A DNA stretch of 64,000 bases from Kaistia terrae (GCF_026344005.1 NZ_JAPKNH010000002.1:496001-560000), one strand, 5' to 3'. Positions 41,130 to 50,017 are shown, numbered from the stretch's first letter. A program made the numbers and translations. The notes: generated by a model not told the origin, from the sequence alone.

Positions 41130-41966
41130 TCAGCGCGGGGTCTTTTCCCAAAGCTCGCGCACCAGATCCTTCAGCATCAAGGCCTCCTGCCAGCGATCCG
41201 ACTGATCGAAGCCGTCGGGTCCGCTGATCGCATAGGGCTTCGGACCCAATTCGCAGGTAAAGGAAAGCGTGTCGTTCGGCCCGGCGCGGCGGCTCCAGCT
41301 TTCGAACAGATATCCCCACCAGGTGAGGAACTGGTCGAGATAGGGTTTGTTGTGCGGGAAGGAGATTTCGACCTGAACCTGTTCCGGCGAGGCGACGCGG
41401 CCATGCGCTGCCCAGGACCGGTCGAGAACTCTACGGATCTGGTCGTCCATTTCCTTCGGCACTGGCGGCTCCGGAAATTCGCGCCCGACCATGAAATGCG
41501 ACAGGTCGGCGAGCAGTCTCAAGTCCGGCATGGCGTCGAGGATATCGAGCGTCACCAGCAGATCGTTGGTGATGCGGCCGCGATGCGTCTCGACATAGAC
41601 CGGCACGTCGGAATCCTCGGCCATCCGGTTCCAGCCTTCGAGAATGCGCAGGCTTTCGGTCAGGGCTCGCGGGCGCACATCCGGCTGGATGGTCAAGTGA
41701 TGGATGCCGAAATGATTGGCGAGTTCCAACGCCGGCTTCAGTTCCTCGATCGAGGTTGGAAAGCACTGACCCTCGACCTGGATGCCGTTGTCGCTCGCCG
41801 CCTGCGCCAGCGGGGCGGCCAGTTCCTTTGTGAAGAACAGATTGGTGACGCCGTCGAAGCCGGCAGCGGCGGCTTCCGCGACCATGTCGGCGAGCGGTAG
41901 ATCCGCGCCGCGCCCCTTCAGGCGCTGCATGCCCCAGAGCGATTCAAACACGAGCAGGCGTTGCAT
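41130..41966 (-). CDS. Sugar phosphate isomerase/epimerase family TIM-barrel protein
   Basis: The 278-residue protein begins MQRLLVFESLWGMQRLKGRG. It has the AP-endonuclease-2 / xylose-isomerase-like barrel: MVAEAAAAGFDGVTNLFF, VYVETHRGRITNDLLVTLDI (metal ligand Glu) and LLADLSHFMVG (Asp-His). MocC and IolE belong to the same superfamily; the exact reaction here is unknown. It is on the same strand as glpR but the gap holds glpR regulatory boxes. Upstream are repeats and a ferredoxin reductase gene. Confidence 0.83.
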   Translation of the reverse strand: MQRLLVFESLWGMQRLKGRGADLPLADMVAEAAAAGFDGVTNLFFTKELAAPLAQAASDNGIQVEGQCFPTSIEELKPALELANHFGIHHLTIQPDVRPRALTESLRILEGWNRMAEDSDVPVYVETHRGRITNDLLVTLDILDAMPDLRLLADLSHFMVGREFPEPPVPKEMDDQIRRVLDRSWAAHGRVASPEQVQVEISFPHNKPYLDQFLTWWGYLFESWSRRAGPNDTLSFTCELGPKPYAISGPDGFDQSDRWQEALMLKDLVRELWEKTPR

Positions 41967-42049
41967 TTTTGGGGCTCCGGAGTGGATGGGTTGAAAGAGG
42001 TTTTAGCGCTGGTTGGAGGTGTGGTCGACAGCCGTCGTCACAGGTCCGC

Positions 42050-42163
42050 CGTCATCCCGGCCCCGCGGCGGAAGCCAATCAGCTGCGACATCGGGAGGTT
42101 GAGCGACATCGGGTCGAGGCTGCGGCTGCATGGATTCCTGCTTTCGCAGGAATGACGACGGAG
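42050..42163. repeat. Intergenic palindromic repeat family B
   Basis: The unit starts CGCCGTCATCCCGGCCCC and ends in GATTCCTGCTTTCGCAGGAA then TGACGACGG. Related copies lie at 49732-49821, 52011-52114 and 52350-52453, and a half copy at 42248-42290 (GTCATCCCGGCCTCCGAGCC, then GGGATCCATTC). Confidence 0.8.
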
Positions 42164-42305
42164 GGTGGGGCGAAGTGAGTGGCAGGCTGAAGGATGGTCT
42201 CAACGCTCTGTCTCCTAGCAGAACTCCGGCGTCGCCCCGCGCTCGCCGTCATCCCGGCCTCCGAGCCGGGATCCATTCTGTTGTGTCATCGGGATTCCAC
42301 CAGAA

Positions 42306-42438
42306 GACCCTCACCCCATCCCTCTCCCGCGAGCGGGCGAGGGGGTGCATCGCGTCGGTTGCAGCAACGAACTCGATGAAGAGCGCCGGCCGGAAAAGCC
42401 CTCGCCCGCTTGCGGGAGAGGGTTGGGTGAGGGGCTTG
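42306..42438. repeat. Intergenic palindromic repeat family C
   Basis: The arms CCCTCACCCCATCCCTCTCC and GGAGAGGGTTGGGTGAGGGG are inverted copies flanking CGCGAGCGGGCGAG. A shorter copy lies at 44284-44327 and an abbreviated relative around 51947-51995. Confidence 0.8.
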
Positions 42439-42444
42439 CTTCCG

Positions 42445-43692
42445 TCACCCTGCCAGCAATCCCTTCAGTTTCACGCTCACATCCGCCAGCGCCGCCTTGT
42501 CCGGCATCGCCCGTTTCGCGATCAACATCTCAGCCAGTCGCACTTCTCTAGCGATCTTGCCGTTTGGGCCGACAGCACTGGCGGCGACCAGCCTTCCGTC
42601 CGCCGCGAGGTGGAAATCCAGCCTGGCGCCATCGCCAAGATCCCTTGTCACCGTCTCGGAACCTTCATCGGCGAGGCCCGCGATCTGCAGCGTCAAATCA
42701 TACTGATCCGACCAGAACCACGGCACCGCGTCATAGGCATCGCTACCGCCAAGCATGGCCTTTGCCGCCGCGTTGCCCTGGTCCTGCGCGTTGCGCCAGG
42801 CTTCCAGCCGCAGCCGCCGTCCGCCATAGAGAGCGTGCGGGAATGAGCAGCAATCGCCGGCGGCAAAAATGTCGGGATCGGTTGTCGCCAGCCGCTCATC
42901 GACGGCGATGCCGTTTTCGATGGCGAGCCCGGCGCGTTCGGCAAGAGCCGTTTCCGCCACCGCGCCGATGCCGGCAAAAATGCCGTCGCAGACGATCCGC
43001 TCGCCGGTGGAAAGCACGATGGCGTGGCGCTCTCCCACCGCCTCGATCCGTTCGATGCCGGTGCCAAGCAGCAGTCGCACACCCGCCGCCTCGTGCCGTG
43101 CCGCGATCACGCCGGCGATCGCTGCCGGTACTGCGCGGGCAAGCAGGCGGGGCGCCAGCTCGATCAGCGTCACCTCCGCGCCTCTTGCACGCGCGGATGC
43201 CGCGAGTTCCAGCCCGATAAACCCGCCACCGATGATGGCGATGTGCGAGCCCGGCGTGAGGCGTGAGCGCAGGGCGCGCGCCTCCTCGAAGGTGCGGAGA
43301 TAGTGGACACTTTCCGGCGTCGCCCCGGGCAGCGCCAACTTTCGCGCCCGCGCCCCTGTCGCGATCAGCAGCCGGTCATAGCGAAGCCGCTCGCCAGTCT
43401 CGAGATGCACTTCATGCGCGGCACGGTCGATCGTCGTGACGGGCGCGTTGGCGCGATGCGCGATGCCGTGTTCGTCGAGCCGGTCGGGCGTCAGGATGAA
43501 GGCCGCCTGCGGTTCGTCCGCGTCGGTCAGCGCCGCCTTGGAGAGGGGCGGGCGCTCATAGGGGCGATGCGCCTCGTCGCCGAGGATCGTCACTTTGCCG
43601 GCAAAGCCATTCTCGCGCAGCGCCATGGCGGCGCGCGCGCCGGCCTCGCCCGCGCCGATCACGATGAATTCCGGCTTTGCTCCGCCCGCCAT
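42445..43692 (-). CDS. FAD/NAD-dependent ferredoxin reductase (MocF-like)
   Basis: The 415-residue protein has two dinucleotide folds: FIVIGAGEAGARAAMAL near the N-terminus and HIAIIGGGFIGLELAASARA near residue 150. The family-type PYERPPLSKAALTD and DIFAAGDCCSFPH are present. It belongs to the rhodocoxin/putidaredoxin reductase type. It lies 4 bp downstream of a Rieske ferredoxin gene, which it probably reduces, and close to a desaturase-like oxygenase. This suggests the reductase of a three-component oxygenase. Confidence 0.88.
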   Translation of the reverse strand: MAGGAKPEFIVIGAGEAGARAAMALRENGFAGKVTILGDEAHRPYERPPLSKAALTDADEPQAAFILTPDRLDEHGIAHRANAPVTTIDRAAHEVHLETGERLRYDRLLIATGARARKLALPGATPESVHYLRTFEEARALRSRLTPGSHIAIIGGGFIGLELAASARARGAEVTLIELAPRLLARAVPAAIAGVIAARHEAAGVRLLLGTGIERIEAVGERHAIVLSTGERIVCDGIFAGIGAVAETALAERAGLAIENGIAVDERLATTDPDIFAAGDCCSFPHALYGGRRLRLEAWRNAQDQGNAAAKAMLGGSDAYDAVPWFWSDQYDLTLQIAGLADEGSETVTRDLGDGARLDFHLAADGRLVAASAVGPNGKIAREVRLAEMLIAKRAMPDKAALADVSVKLKGLLAG

Positions 43693-43696
43693 GATT

Positions 43697-44023
43697 TTAC
43701 GCCAGACCGAGGAAGACTTTGCCGCCGTCGAGCTTGACCGGATAGGTCTTCAAGTTGACGCAGACCGGCGCGCCCTTGGCCTGGCCGGTGCGATAATCGA
43801 AGCGGCCATTGTGCTTCGGGCATTCGATGATGTGGTCCATGACAAGGCCATCGGCGAGATGGATCTGCTCATGCGTGCAGAGCCCGTCAGTGGCGAAATA
43901 CTCGTCGTCGGGCGAGCGATAGATCGCATAGGTGCGGCCGTCATGGTCGAAGCGCATGACGTCCTCCTCGTCGATCTCGTCGGCGTCGCAGGCGGCGATC
44001 CAGTTCGTGGCGGCGGTGTTCAT
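43697..44023 (-). CDS. mocE: Rieske 2Fe-2S ferredoxin, MocE-like
   Basis: The 108-residue protein begins MNTAATNWIAACDADEIDEE. The cluster motifs are C49-x-H51 (LCTHEQ) and C68-x2-H71 (IECPKHNGRF). It is typical of MocE-type Rieske ferredoxins. ATG 44023 follows GAGGAGA. It stands between the reductase and the MocD-like oxygenase genes on the same strand, consistent with passing electrons from the first to the second. Confidence 0.9.
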   Translation of the reverse strand: MNTAATNWIAACDADEIDEEDVMRFDHDGRTYAIYRSPDDEYFATDGLCTHEQIHLADGLVMDHIIECPKHNGRFDYRTGQAKGAPVCVNLKTYPVKLDGGKVFLGLA

Positions 44024-44087
44024 GGTGGTCTCCTCACTGGTTCTTCTTGCCGCCGCCCCACGAGAGAGACGTCGGTCAATCAAAGTC

Positions 44088-44249
44088 ATCATCCTGAGGT
44101 GCCCGGCGAGGCCGGGCCTCGAAGGAGGCTCCAGGGGAACCTCCCGATATCGGTCCTGAGGCGCGGACTACTCGATTTCGCTTCAGCAAGTGGGTGCTTC
44201 CTGGACCCTCCTTCGAGGCTTCGCTCACGCGAAGCACCTCCGGATGATG
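44088..44249. repeat. Intergenic palindromic repeat family D
   Basis: CATCATCCTGAGGTGCCCGG near the left end and GCACCTCCGGATGATGG near the right end are inverted; inside are GGCCTCGAAGGAGGCTCCA and its inverse GGACCCTCCTTCGAGG. Confidence 0.75.
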
Positions 44250-44283
44250 GTGGAGGTGGGTCGACCGGCCTGCATTCGATAAG

Positions 44284-44327
44284 TCCTCGCCCGCCTGCGG
44301 GAGAGGGTTGGGTGAGGGGCTTGCTTG
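44284..44327. repeat. Short copy of repeat family C
   Basis: TCCTCGCCCGCCTGCGGGAG is followed by AGGGTTGGGTGAGGGGCTTG, the same right arm as at 42306-42438. It lies directly after the mocD stop. Confidence 0.75.
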
Positions 44328-44332
44328 CCCTC

Positions 44333-45427
44333 TCACTCCGCCGGCACGGCCTGGACGAACTGCGTGCCGTGATTGTGCGGCACTGACTTTTCCGGATTGG
44401 GAAGCTGGCGCTTGACGAAATAACCGGGCTCCCGGACCTGGCGCAGTAGCGCCGGGATGATCTCGGCATAGGCTTCCCGGAGGCCGTTATAGGGCGTCGG
44501 GCAATCGTCCTTGATCGCCGCGTGCAGTCTTGGAAGCGCGTGATAGGGCACCATCGGGAACATGTGGTGTTCGACGTGATAATTCATGTTCAGGTACAGG
44601 AACCGATAGACCGGGTTCATGTAGACCGTGCGGCTGTTCAGCCGATGGTCGAGAACGTCCTCGTCGAGGCCGGCATGCTGCGTCAGGCCGAAGATGATGG
44701 TGAAGAAGCCGCCATAGAGCGTCGGCAGGCCGATGAACATCGCCGGCAGGATCGAGCCGATGGCAACGCACCAGATTGCGACGGCGGCGAAGATCGCCAG
44801 ATACAGCCGCGCCACCCAGTAGACTTTCGAACGCTCCATCTCGGGGATGTAGGTCAACTCTTCGTCCGTCAGCTTCCCCACCGCGTGCAAAAACAGCTTC
44901 TTGAAGGCGGCAACCGTGCTTTTCAGCGCGAAGACGTTGAGCAGGAGCCCGAGAATATCCGGCGGGCGCGGCACGGCGATTTCGGGGTCGCGGCCGACGA
45001 TGATCGTGTCGGTGTGGTGGCGCGTATGGCTCCAGCGCCAGACAGTCGGCTCGCGCAGGATCATGAAACAGGCGATGTGATAGACGACGTCGTTCATCCA
45101 GCGCGTCTTGAAGGCGGTGCCGTGGCCGCATTCGTGCCAGCGCGAGTCCGACGACGAGCCATAGAGCACGCCATAGACGAGGAAGAACGGCACGGCCCAC
45201 CACGTGCCCCAGAAATAATAGCCGCCGAGGCCGGAGAGGAAGAGCGCCGCGAACCAGATCGCCGTGTCGCGCAGCGCCGGTCCGTCGGAGCGTTTCATCA
45301 GCTCCTTCAGTTCCTTGCGCGGGATCGGGCATTGATACCACTGCGCCGCCGCGAGGCCGTTTTCCTCGGCCCGCTTGGTGTCGCGCCCGACAAGCGAGTA
45401 ATCGCGCTGAACCGTCTCGGTGGTCAT
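44333..45427 (-). CDS. mocD: MocD-like fatty acid desaturase-family oxygenase
   Basis: The 364-residue membrane di-iron protein has three histidine boxes: HECGH (98-102), HTRHH (134-138) and HVEHH (284-288). The hydrophobic segments lie between boxes one and two and around 205-245. The family includes MocD, the terminal oxygenase proposed to remove the O-methyl group from the rhizopine 3-O-methyl-scyllo-inosamine; other members have unrelated substrates. The neighbouring Rieske ferredoxin and reductase make a complete electron chain. ATG 45427 follows GGAGGAA. It is divergent from a LacI-family regulator across a region with twin operators. Confidence 0.88.
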   Translation of the reverse strand: MTTETVQRDYSLVGRDTKRAEENGLAAAQWYQCPIPRKELKELMKRSDGPALRDTAIWFAALFLSGLGGYYFWGTWWAVPFFLVYGVLYGSSSDSRWHECGHGTAFKTRWMNDVVYHIACFMILREPTVWRWSHTRHHTDTIIVGRDPEIAVPRPPDILGLLLNVFALKSTVAAFKKLFLHAVGKLTDEELTYIPEMERSKVYWVARLYLAIFAAVAIWCVAIGSILPAMFIGLPTLYGGFFTIIFGLTQHAGLDEDVLDHRLNSRTVYMNPVYRFLYLNMNYHVEHHMFPMVPYHALPRLHAAIKDDCPTPYNGLREAYAEIIPALLRQVREPGYFVKRQLPNPEKSVPHNHGTQFVQAVPAE

Positions 45428-45535
45428 CCGTTCCTCCGCCGCATCGCGCTTTTGTGCCGTTCCGCGAGCGGAGGCGCGCCTTTTCGATGTCGGGAATGAG
45501 TCTAGTCTTCACCTGTTCCAAGCTCAATCAGTCGA

Positions 45536-45550
45536 TGATAGAATCTCTCA
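45536..45550. promoter_or_regulatory. Putative LacI-family operator O1
   Basis: TGATAGAATCTCTCA matches the perfect palindrome at 45580-45594 at 13 of 15 positions. It overlaps a possible minus-strand -10 region (TATCAT) for mocD. Confidence 0.6.
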
Positions 45551-45579
45551 TGAAAGCTCAAGGATGCGGCGCGTGTTGA

Positions 45580-45594
45580 TGATAGAAACTATCA
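45580..45594. promoter_or_regulatory. Putative LacI-family operator O2
   Basis: TGATAGAAACTATCA is a perfect 6-bp-arm palindrome with a 3-bp centre, 10 bp before the regulator start. Centre-to-centre distance to O1 is 44 bp, about four helical turns. Confidence 0.65.
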
Positions 45595-45604
45595 GGAACC
45601 GGAC

Positions 45605-46645
45605 ATGATGGACGGCGTGACCCGGCCCACGATCCGCGACCTGGCCTTGGCCGCCGGGGTCGGCGTCGCCACCGTCGATCGCGTGCTGAACCAGCGCGCG
45701 CCGGTCAAGCGCGAGACGGCCGAGCGCGTGCTCGCCGCCGCTGAAGCGATCGGTTACCACGGCACCGGCCTTTTGAAGCGCCGGCTGGAAGAAACCGTGC
45801 CGAACCGCACCTTCGGCTTCCTGCTGCAGCGCCGGGCCGATGCCTTCTATCAGGACATGGCTGCGGCGCTGGTCGCGGCGACGCGGGCGGCTCCCGGCCT
45901 GCGCGGAAAACCGATCGTCGAGTTTGTCGAGGATATCTCGGCCGGCACGGTGGCGGAAAAGCTGCTGGCGCTGGGGGCACGCGTCGATGCGCTCGCGGTC
46001 GTCGCCGCCGATCATCCCAAGGTGACGGAGGCGGTCGAGACGCTGGCCGCGCGCGGCGTTGGCGTGATGACGCTTTTGTCCGAGCTGTCGGCGCCGGGAA
46101 GCATCGGCCATGTCGGCATCGATTACCGCAAGGCCGGCCGCACCGCCGCCTGGGCGATTTCGCGGCTGGCGAAAAAGCCGGGCAGTGTCGGCATCTTCGT
46201 CGGCAGCCATCGCTATGTCGGCCACGAACTCTCCGAGATCAGTTTTCGCAGCTATTTTCGTGAGCATGCGCCAAAATTTCGCCTGCTGGAGCCGCTGGCC
46301 AATCTGGAAGATCCGCATCTGGCGCATGAGGGCACGCTCGAGCTTCTGCGGCGCAATCCCGATCTCGTCGGCATCTATGTCGCCGGCGGCGGCATGGCCG
46401 GGTTGATCTCGGCGCTGCGCGAAAGCGGGGCCGCCGGTCGCATCATCGCCGTCTGCAACGAGCTTGTGCCGGAGACGCGAGCGGCGCTGGTCGACGGCGT
46501 GCTCGACGCCGTGATCGCGACGCCCGTGCACGCCTTGGCGGAAAAGGCGGTCGAGATCCTGAGCCGCGCCGTCGCGGGCGGGGCGGGCGAGACGGATAGT
46601 CGTATTCTGTTGTCCTTTGAGCTCTACGTTTCCGAGAATGTCTGA
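45605..46645 (+). CDS. LacI family transcriptional regulator
   Basis: The 346-residue protein has an N-terminal LacI helix-turn-helix (PTIRDLALAAGVGVATVDRV, LNQRAPVKRETAERVLAAAE) and a periplasmic-binding-protein-like sensor (TFGFLLQRRADAFYQDMAAA, IFVGSHRYVGHELSEISFRS, AGGGMAGLISALRE). This sensor type fits sugar or cyclitol ligands. It probably represses itself and the divergent mocD gene through the two operators just upstream. Confidence 0.92.
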   Translation: MMDGVTRPTIRDLALAAGVGVATVDRVLNQRAPVKRETAERVLAAAEAIGYHGTGLLKRRLEETVPNRTFGFLLQRRADAFYQDMAAALVAATRAAPGLRGKPIVEFVEDISAGTVAEKLLALGARVDALAVVAADHPKVTEAVETLAARGVGVMTLLSELSAPGSIGHVGIDYRKAGRTAAWAISRLAKKPGSVGIFVGSHRYVGHELSEISFRSYFREHAPKFRLLEPLANLEDPHLAHEGTLELLRRNPDLVGIYVAGGGMAGLISALRESGAAGRIIAVCNELVPETRAALVDGVLDAVIATPVHALAEKAVEILSRAVAGGAGETDSRILLSFELYVSENV

Positions 46646-46701
46646 TGAGCGCGAGCGGATAAACGGGGTTAGGGTGGAACGGCGCTGCGCATCCCCGCAA
46701 G

Positions 46702-46725
46702 AATCGCATCGTTAATCGCATCGTT
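46702..46725. repeat. 12-bp tandem direct repeat
   Basis: AATCGCATCGTT occurs twice in immediate tandem, in the gap before the FUSC gene. Its meaning is unknown. Confidence 0.6.
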
Positions 46726-46779
46726 CCGCCACTGGCGCGATCCCGCCATGCGATCAATTCTAGTAATTCTCGGGAACAG

Positions 46780-47898
46780 GTGAGCCGCGTGATCGTCCAT
46801 CGTCTTCTTCGCGGCCGGATCCCGGTTCGTCGCTATAGCCAGGAGATGTTCGCCTTCCGCCGTGGCGATATCCGGCCGGAAACGGTCATCGCCTGCATGC
46901 CGGCGATAGCCATCTGCCTCGCCGCAGGCATCTGGTTCGGGAGCCCGGATTTCGGCCTCGTCGCGGCCAGCGGCGCCTTCTCGGTCGGCTTCGGCGCGTT
47001 CCAGCGCTTCACGGCGGTGCGCGCCGCGCCGATGATCCTCGCCATGGTCGGCATGAGCGTGGCCGCGTGGGTTGGGTCGTTTTCCGGCAGCTACATGCCG
47101 TTGATGCTGCTGTTCGCAGCCGTTTTCGGTGCGCTGTGCGGCGGCGCCAATGCGGCCGGGCCGGGGGCTTGGTGGATCACGCTGCAATGGGCGATCGCCT
47201 TCTTCGTCGCCGACGCTTTTCCCTCCGATATGATGGGCGCGCTGGGCCGAGCCGCCCTGATCTTCAGCGGCGGCCTGCTGCAGATCCTGGTGGTGACGAT
47301 CGTCTGGGCGCTGGCCGGCAAATCGTCGATCATCCGCGAACATGACGGCACCGAGCGCTGGCAAGACCTGTTCGCCGTGATGGGGCGCCGCCTTACCGGC
47401 CATTCGGATACGCTCCGGATCGCTATCGCGACCGCGATCCTGGCGGTGGTGACGACCTTGATGACCAAGACCGCGGATATCCCGAACGGCTACTGGATCC
47501 CGGTGACGGCGCTGATCATCCTGAAGCCGCAATCCGACAAGACGATCGAGCGCGTCGTCTTCCGTATCTGCGGCACGGTCGCCGGCGCCGGCATCGCCAC
47601 GCTGATCGCCGCCCTGCTCAGGCCGGACGAAAGCCTGCTGGCCGTGCTGGTGGTCGTGCTGGCGGGCCTCGCCTATTCGATGCAGCGCTCCGGCTATGCC
47701 GCGTTCGTCGCCACCGTTACCGCCTGCGTCGCCTTCCTGGTGTCGCTTGCCGGCCTGCCGGAGATCGAGGTCGTCGAGCATCGCATCACCGCGACGGTGA
47801 TCGGCGGCCTGCTGGCGCTGGTGACGGCGATCTGCGTCGACGCCTGGGCTCGGCGCAGCCGTGGCAGCGCCGAGCCTCCGCCGGCTTCCGAGGGTTAG
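46780..47898 (+). CDS. FUSC family membrane protein
   Basis: The 372-residue protein has two blocks of hydrophobic segments. The N-terminal one includes VIACMPAIAICLAAGIWFGS, LLFAAVFGALCGGANAAGP and WITLQWAIAFFVADAF. The C-terminal FUSC block has NGYWIPVTALIILKPQSDKT and CGTVAGAGIATLIAALL. FUSC (fusaric acid resistance) proteins are putative aromatic acid exporters. The GTG start at 46780 is uncertain; ATG 46846 after AGGAG is possible but too close. It sits between the LacI gene and iolB, and its stop overlaps the iolB stop by 4 bp. Confidence 0.83.
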   Translation: MSRVIVHRLLRGRIPVRRYSQEMFAFRRGDIRPETVIACMPAIAICLAAGIWFGSPDFGLVAASGAFSVGFGAFQRFTAVRAAPMILAMVGMSVAAWVGSFSGSYMPLMLLFAAVFGALCGGANAAGPGAWWITLQWAIAFFVADAFPSDMMGALGRAALIFSGGLLQILVVTIVWALAGKSSIIREHDGTERWQDLFAVMGRRLTGHSDTLRIAIATAILAVVTTLMTKTADIPNGYWIPVTALIILKPQSDKTIERVVFRICGTVAGAGIATLIAALLRPDESLLAVLVVVLAGLAYSMQRSGYAAFVATVTACVAFLVSLAGLPEIEVVEHRITATVIGGLLALVTAICVDAWARRSRGSAEPPPASEG

Positions 47899-48692
47899 CG
47901 CTTCAGCAGCCACTCATGCTCGGGTTCGTTGTGGAACTTCCACGTCCGCGTGGGCCCGGCCATGACGTTGAGATAATAGAGGTCATAGCCGTGGATGGTG
48001 GCGCAGGGGTGATATCCCTTCGGCACCAGCGTCACGTCTCCGTCCTCGATCAGCATCGTCTCGTCGAGCGAGCGGTCGTCGGTATAGACGCGCTGGAAGG
48101 CATAGCCCTGCGGCGGGTTGAGACGATGGTAGTACGTCTCCTCCAGTAAAGATTCCAGCGGCAGATTGTCGGTGTCGTGCTTGTGCGGCGGGTAGCTCGA
48201 GGTGTGGCCGCCCGGCGTGATCACCTCGACCACCAGCAGCGAATCCGCCTTGGCCGTCTCCGGCAGGATGTTGGTCACATGGCGCACATTGGTGCCACGC
48301 CCGCGGGTTTCCTGCGTAACTTTTTCCGGCCGGATATGGCGGGGCGGCAGCAGGCCACCCTTCGACGGGGCCGAGCAGACGGCGAGCGTCACCTCGGTCG
48401 TCGCCGTCACGATCCAGTCGTGATCGGCCGGGACATAAACGGAATGCGGCTTGCCGTCGAAGGGCGACATCCGCTCGCCCAAAATGTTGAAATCGATATC
48501 CTCGACGATGATGCGCGCCTTGCCGGAGATCAGCACCAGGCAGATCTCGCGGTCGTTGGTGTTGCCCTGCGCCATCTCGCCCGGCGCCAACCGATGAAGG
48601 TCGAAGCCGACATAGTTCCATCCGGCCGATTGCGGCGTGACGTGGACAGTCTGTCCCTTGTTGCCGGCCGGTTTGACGAGAAGGTCTGCCAT
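47895..48692 (-). CDS. iolB: 5-deoxy-glucuronate isomerase
   Basis: The 265-residue cupin-type protein has NYVGFDLHRLAPGEM, SVYVPADHDWIVTATTEVTL, TPGGHTSSYPPHKHDTDN (metal His) and ETYYHRLNPPQGYAFQRVYT. It converts 5-deoxy-glucuronate to 5-dehydro-2-deoxy-gluconate in myo-inositol breakdown. It follows iolE by 94 bp on the same strand. Confidence 0.95.
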   Translation of the reverse strand: MADLLVKPAGNKGQTVHVTPQSAGWNYVGFDLHRLAPGEMAQGNTNDREICLVLISGKARIIVEDIDFNILGERMSPFDGKPHSVYVPADHDWIVTATTEVTLAVCSAPSKGGLLPPRHIRPEKVTQETRGRGTNVRHVTNILPETAKADSLLVVEVITPGGHTSSYPPHKHDTDNLPLESLLEETYYHRLNPPQGYAFQRVYTDDRSLDETMLIEDGDVTLVPKGYHPCATIHGYDLYYLNVMAGPTRTWKFHNEPEHEWLLKR

Positions 48693-48786
48693 TAAGGTCT
48701 CCCGATATGTCTGCCTTCAACACCCGTGCTTTCCCTCTCGCCGCATAGGCAGGAGAGGGGGCGGTTCGCGACGAGAATCCAGCGCC

Positions 48787-49671
48787 TTACCGCTTCAGTC
48801 CTGCAGCATCGATAAACCGGTTCAGATTGTCGAATCCCATCTTCACATAGTGCGCCGGCGGCGCTTTGACGGGGTCCTGCTCGGCTTCGATGATGATCCA
48901 GCCGGAATAATCCGGGATCTGCTTGAAGACGGAAACATAGTCGATCGCGCCATCGCCGGGCACGGTATAGACGCCGGCCAAAACGCTATCGAGGAACGAC
49001 CAGTCGCCGGCCGCCGCCTGCTTTGCCACGTCGGGGCGGACGTCCTTGGTGTGCACATGGGCGATGCGCGAGCGATAGTGCCGCGCCAGCCGGGCCGGGT
49101 CGCCGCCGGCCCAGGTGATGTGGCCGGTGTCGAGCAGCAGTTTCACCGCCGGGCCAGTCGCTTCCATCATCCGGTCGATGTCGGCCTCGGTCTGGATCAC
49201 CGTGCCCATGTGGTGGTGATAGACCAGCGTCAGCCCCTCGCGGGAAAGATAGTCGGCGAATTCGGTCAGCCGCGCGGTGAAGCGGCCCCATTCGACCTCG
49301 GTCATCACCGGCCGGGTCGACAGCGGAGCCGACTGCGTGCCGTGGATGGTGCGGGTGCATTCGGCGACGATGAATACCTTGCAGCCGAACGCCTTCAGCA
49401 GGTCGATATGGGCGCGGGCCTGCTTCAATTCCTCTTCGGCGTCGCGCTCGATCAAAAAGGTTGAATACCAGCCGCCGACGAGATCCAGCGGATAGCCGGC
49501 CAGGATCGGTCGCAGAGTTTCGGCGTCGCGCGGAAACTTGTGGCCGAGCTCCATGCCCTCGATGCCGATGGCCTTGGCTTCCGACAGGCATTGCTCGAGC
49601 GAAATGTCGCCGCCGATGTCCTGCTTGTCGTCATTGGACCAGCAGATCGGGTTGGCGCCGATGCGGATCAT
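48787..49671 (-). CDS. iolE: Myo-inosose-2 dehydratase
   Basis: The 294-residue TIM-barrel protein begins MIRIGANPICWSNDDKQDIG and has GIEGMELGHKFPRDAETL, LTLVYHHHMGTVIQTEADID, LLLDTGHITWAGGDPA, IAHVHTKDVRPDV and WIIIEAEQDPVKAPP, carrying metal ligands. It dehydrates scyllo-inosose to the 3D-trihydroxycyclohexane-1,2-dione precursor. It lies between iolD and iolB. Confidence 0.95.
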   Translation of the reverse strand: MIRIGANPICWSNDDKQDIGGDISLEQCLSEAKAIGIEGMELGHKFPRDAETLRPILAGYPLDLVGGWYSTFLIERDAEEELKQARAHIDLLKAFGCKVFIVAECTRTIHGTQSAPLSTRPVMTEVEWGRFTARLTEFADYLSREGLTLVYHHHMGTVIQTEADIDRMMEATGPAVKLLLDTGHITWAGGDPARLARHYRSRIAHVHTKDVRPDVAKQAAAGDWSFLDSVLAGVYTVPGDGAIDYVSVFKQIPDYSGWIIIEAEQDPVKAPPAHYVKMGFDNLNRFIDAAGLKR

Positions 49672-49731
49672 GGGTGTTTCCTCGTTCTGTGTCTGAAGCG
49701 TCGATTGCGTTCTGAAACCTGGACTCCGCCG

Positions 49732-49821
49732 TCATCCCGGGCAAGCGAAGCGCGACCCGGGATCCATGCCTCCGCCTGTCGCAGGCGGATGGATGGATCC
49801 CTGCTTTCGCAGGGATGACGA
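49732..49821. repeat. Palindromic repeat family B copy
   Basis: GCCGTCATCCCGGGCAAGCG begins the copy and ATCCCTGCTTTCGCAGGGAT then GACGACCGA ends it. An internal CCTCCGCCTG-TCG-CAGGCGGA hairpin is also present. Confidence 0.8.
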
Positions 49822-49894
49822 CCGAGGGTTTTTTTCTGCGCCCCACGCTCTCCGTCCCGGAACGTCTCTGCTCATCCCCCGATGCTCTCCTCTT

Positions 49895-50017
49895 CACCTC
49901 TCCCTGAGGGAGAGGTCGGAGCGCAGCTCCGGGTGAGGGTTTAGGGACCCATCCGGAGAAGCCGTAAACCCTCACCCGCCGCACTCCGTGCGCCGACCTC
50001 TCCCTCAGGGAGAGGTG
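49895..50017. repeat. Palindromic repeat family A copy
   Basis: CACCTCTCCCTGAGGGAGAG to GACCTCTCCCTCAGGGAGAG, with an internal GGAGCGCAGCTCC hairpin and GGGTGAGGG / CCCTCACCC arms, as at 7.1 kb. It lies 10 bp after the iolD stop. Confidence 0.85.

Larger units (their letters stand above)
41967..42444. other. Intergenic region filled with palindromic repeats
   Basis: This gap of about 480 bp has no gene. It carries repeat families B and C (see the separate entries). Confidence 0.8.
44024..44332. other. Intergenic gap with palindromic repeats
   Basis: No gene is visible. It is filled by repeat family D (44088-44249) and the short family C copy (44284-44327). Confidence 0.75.
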
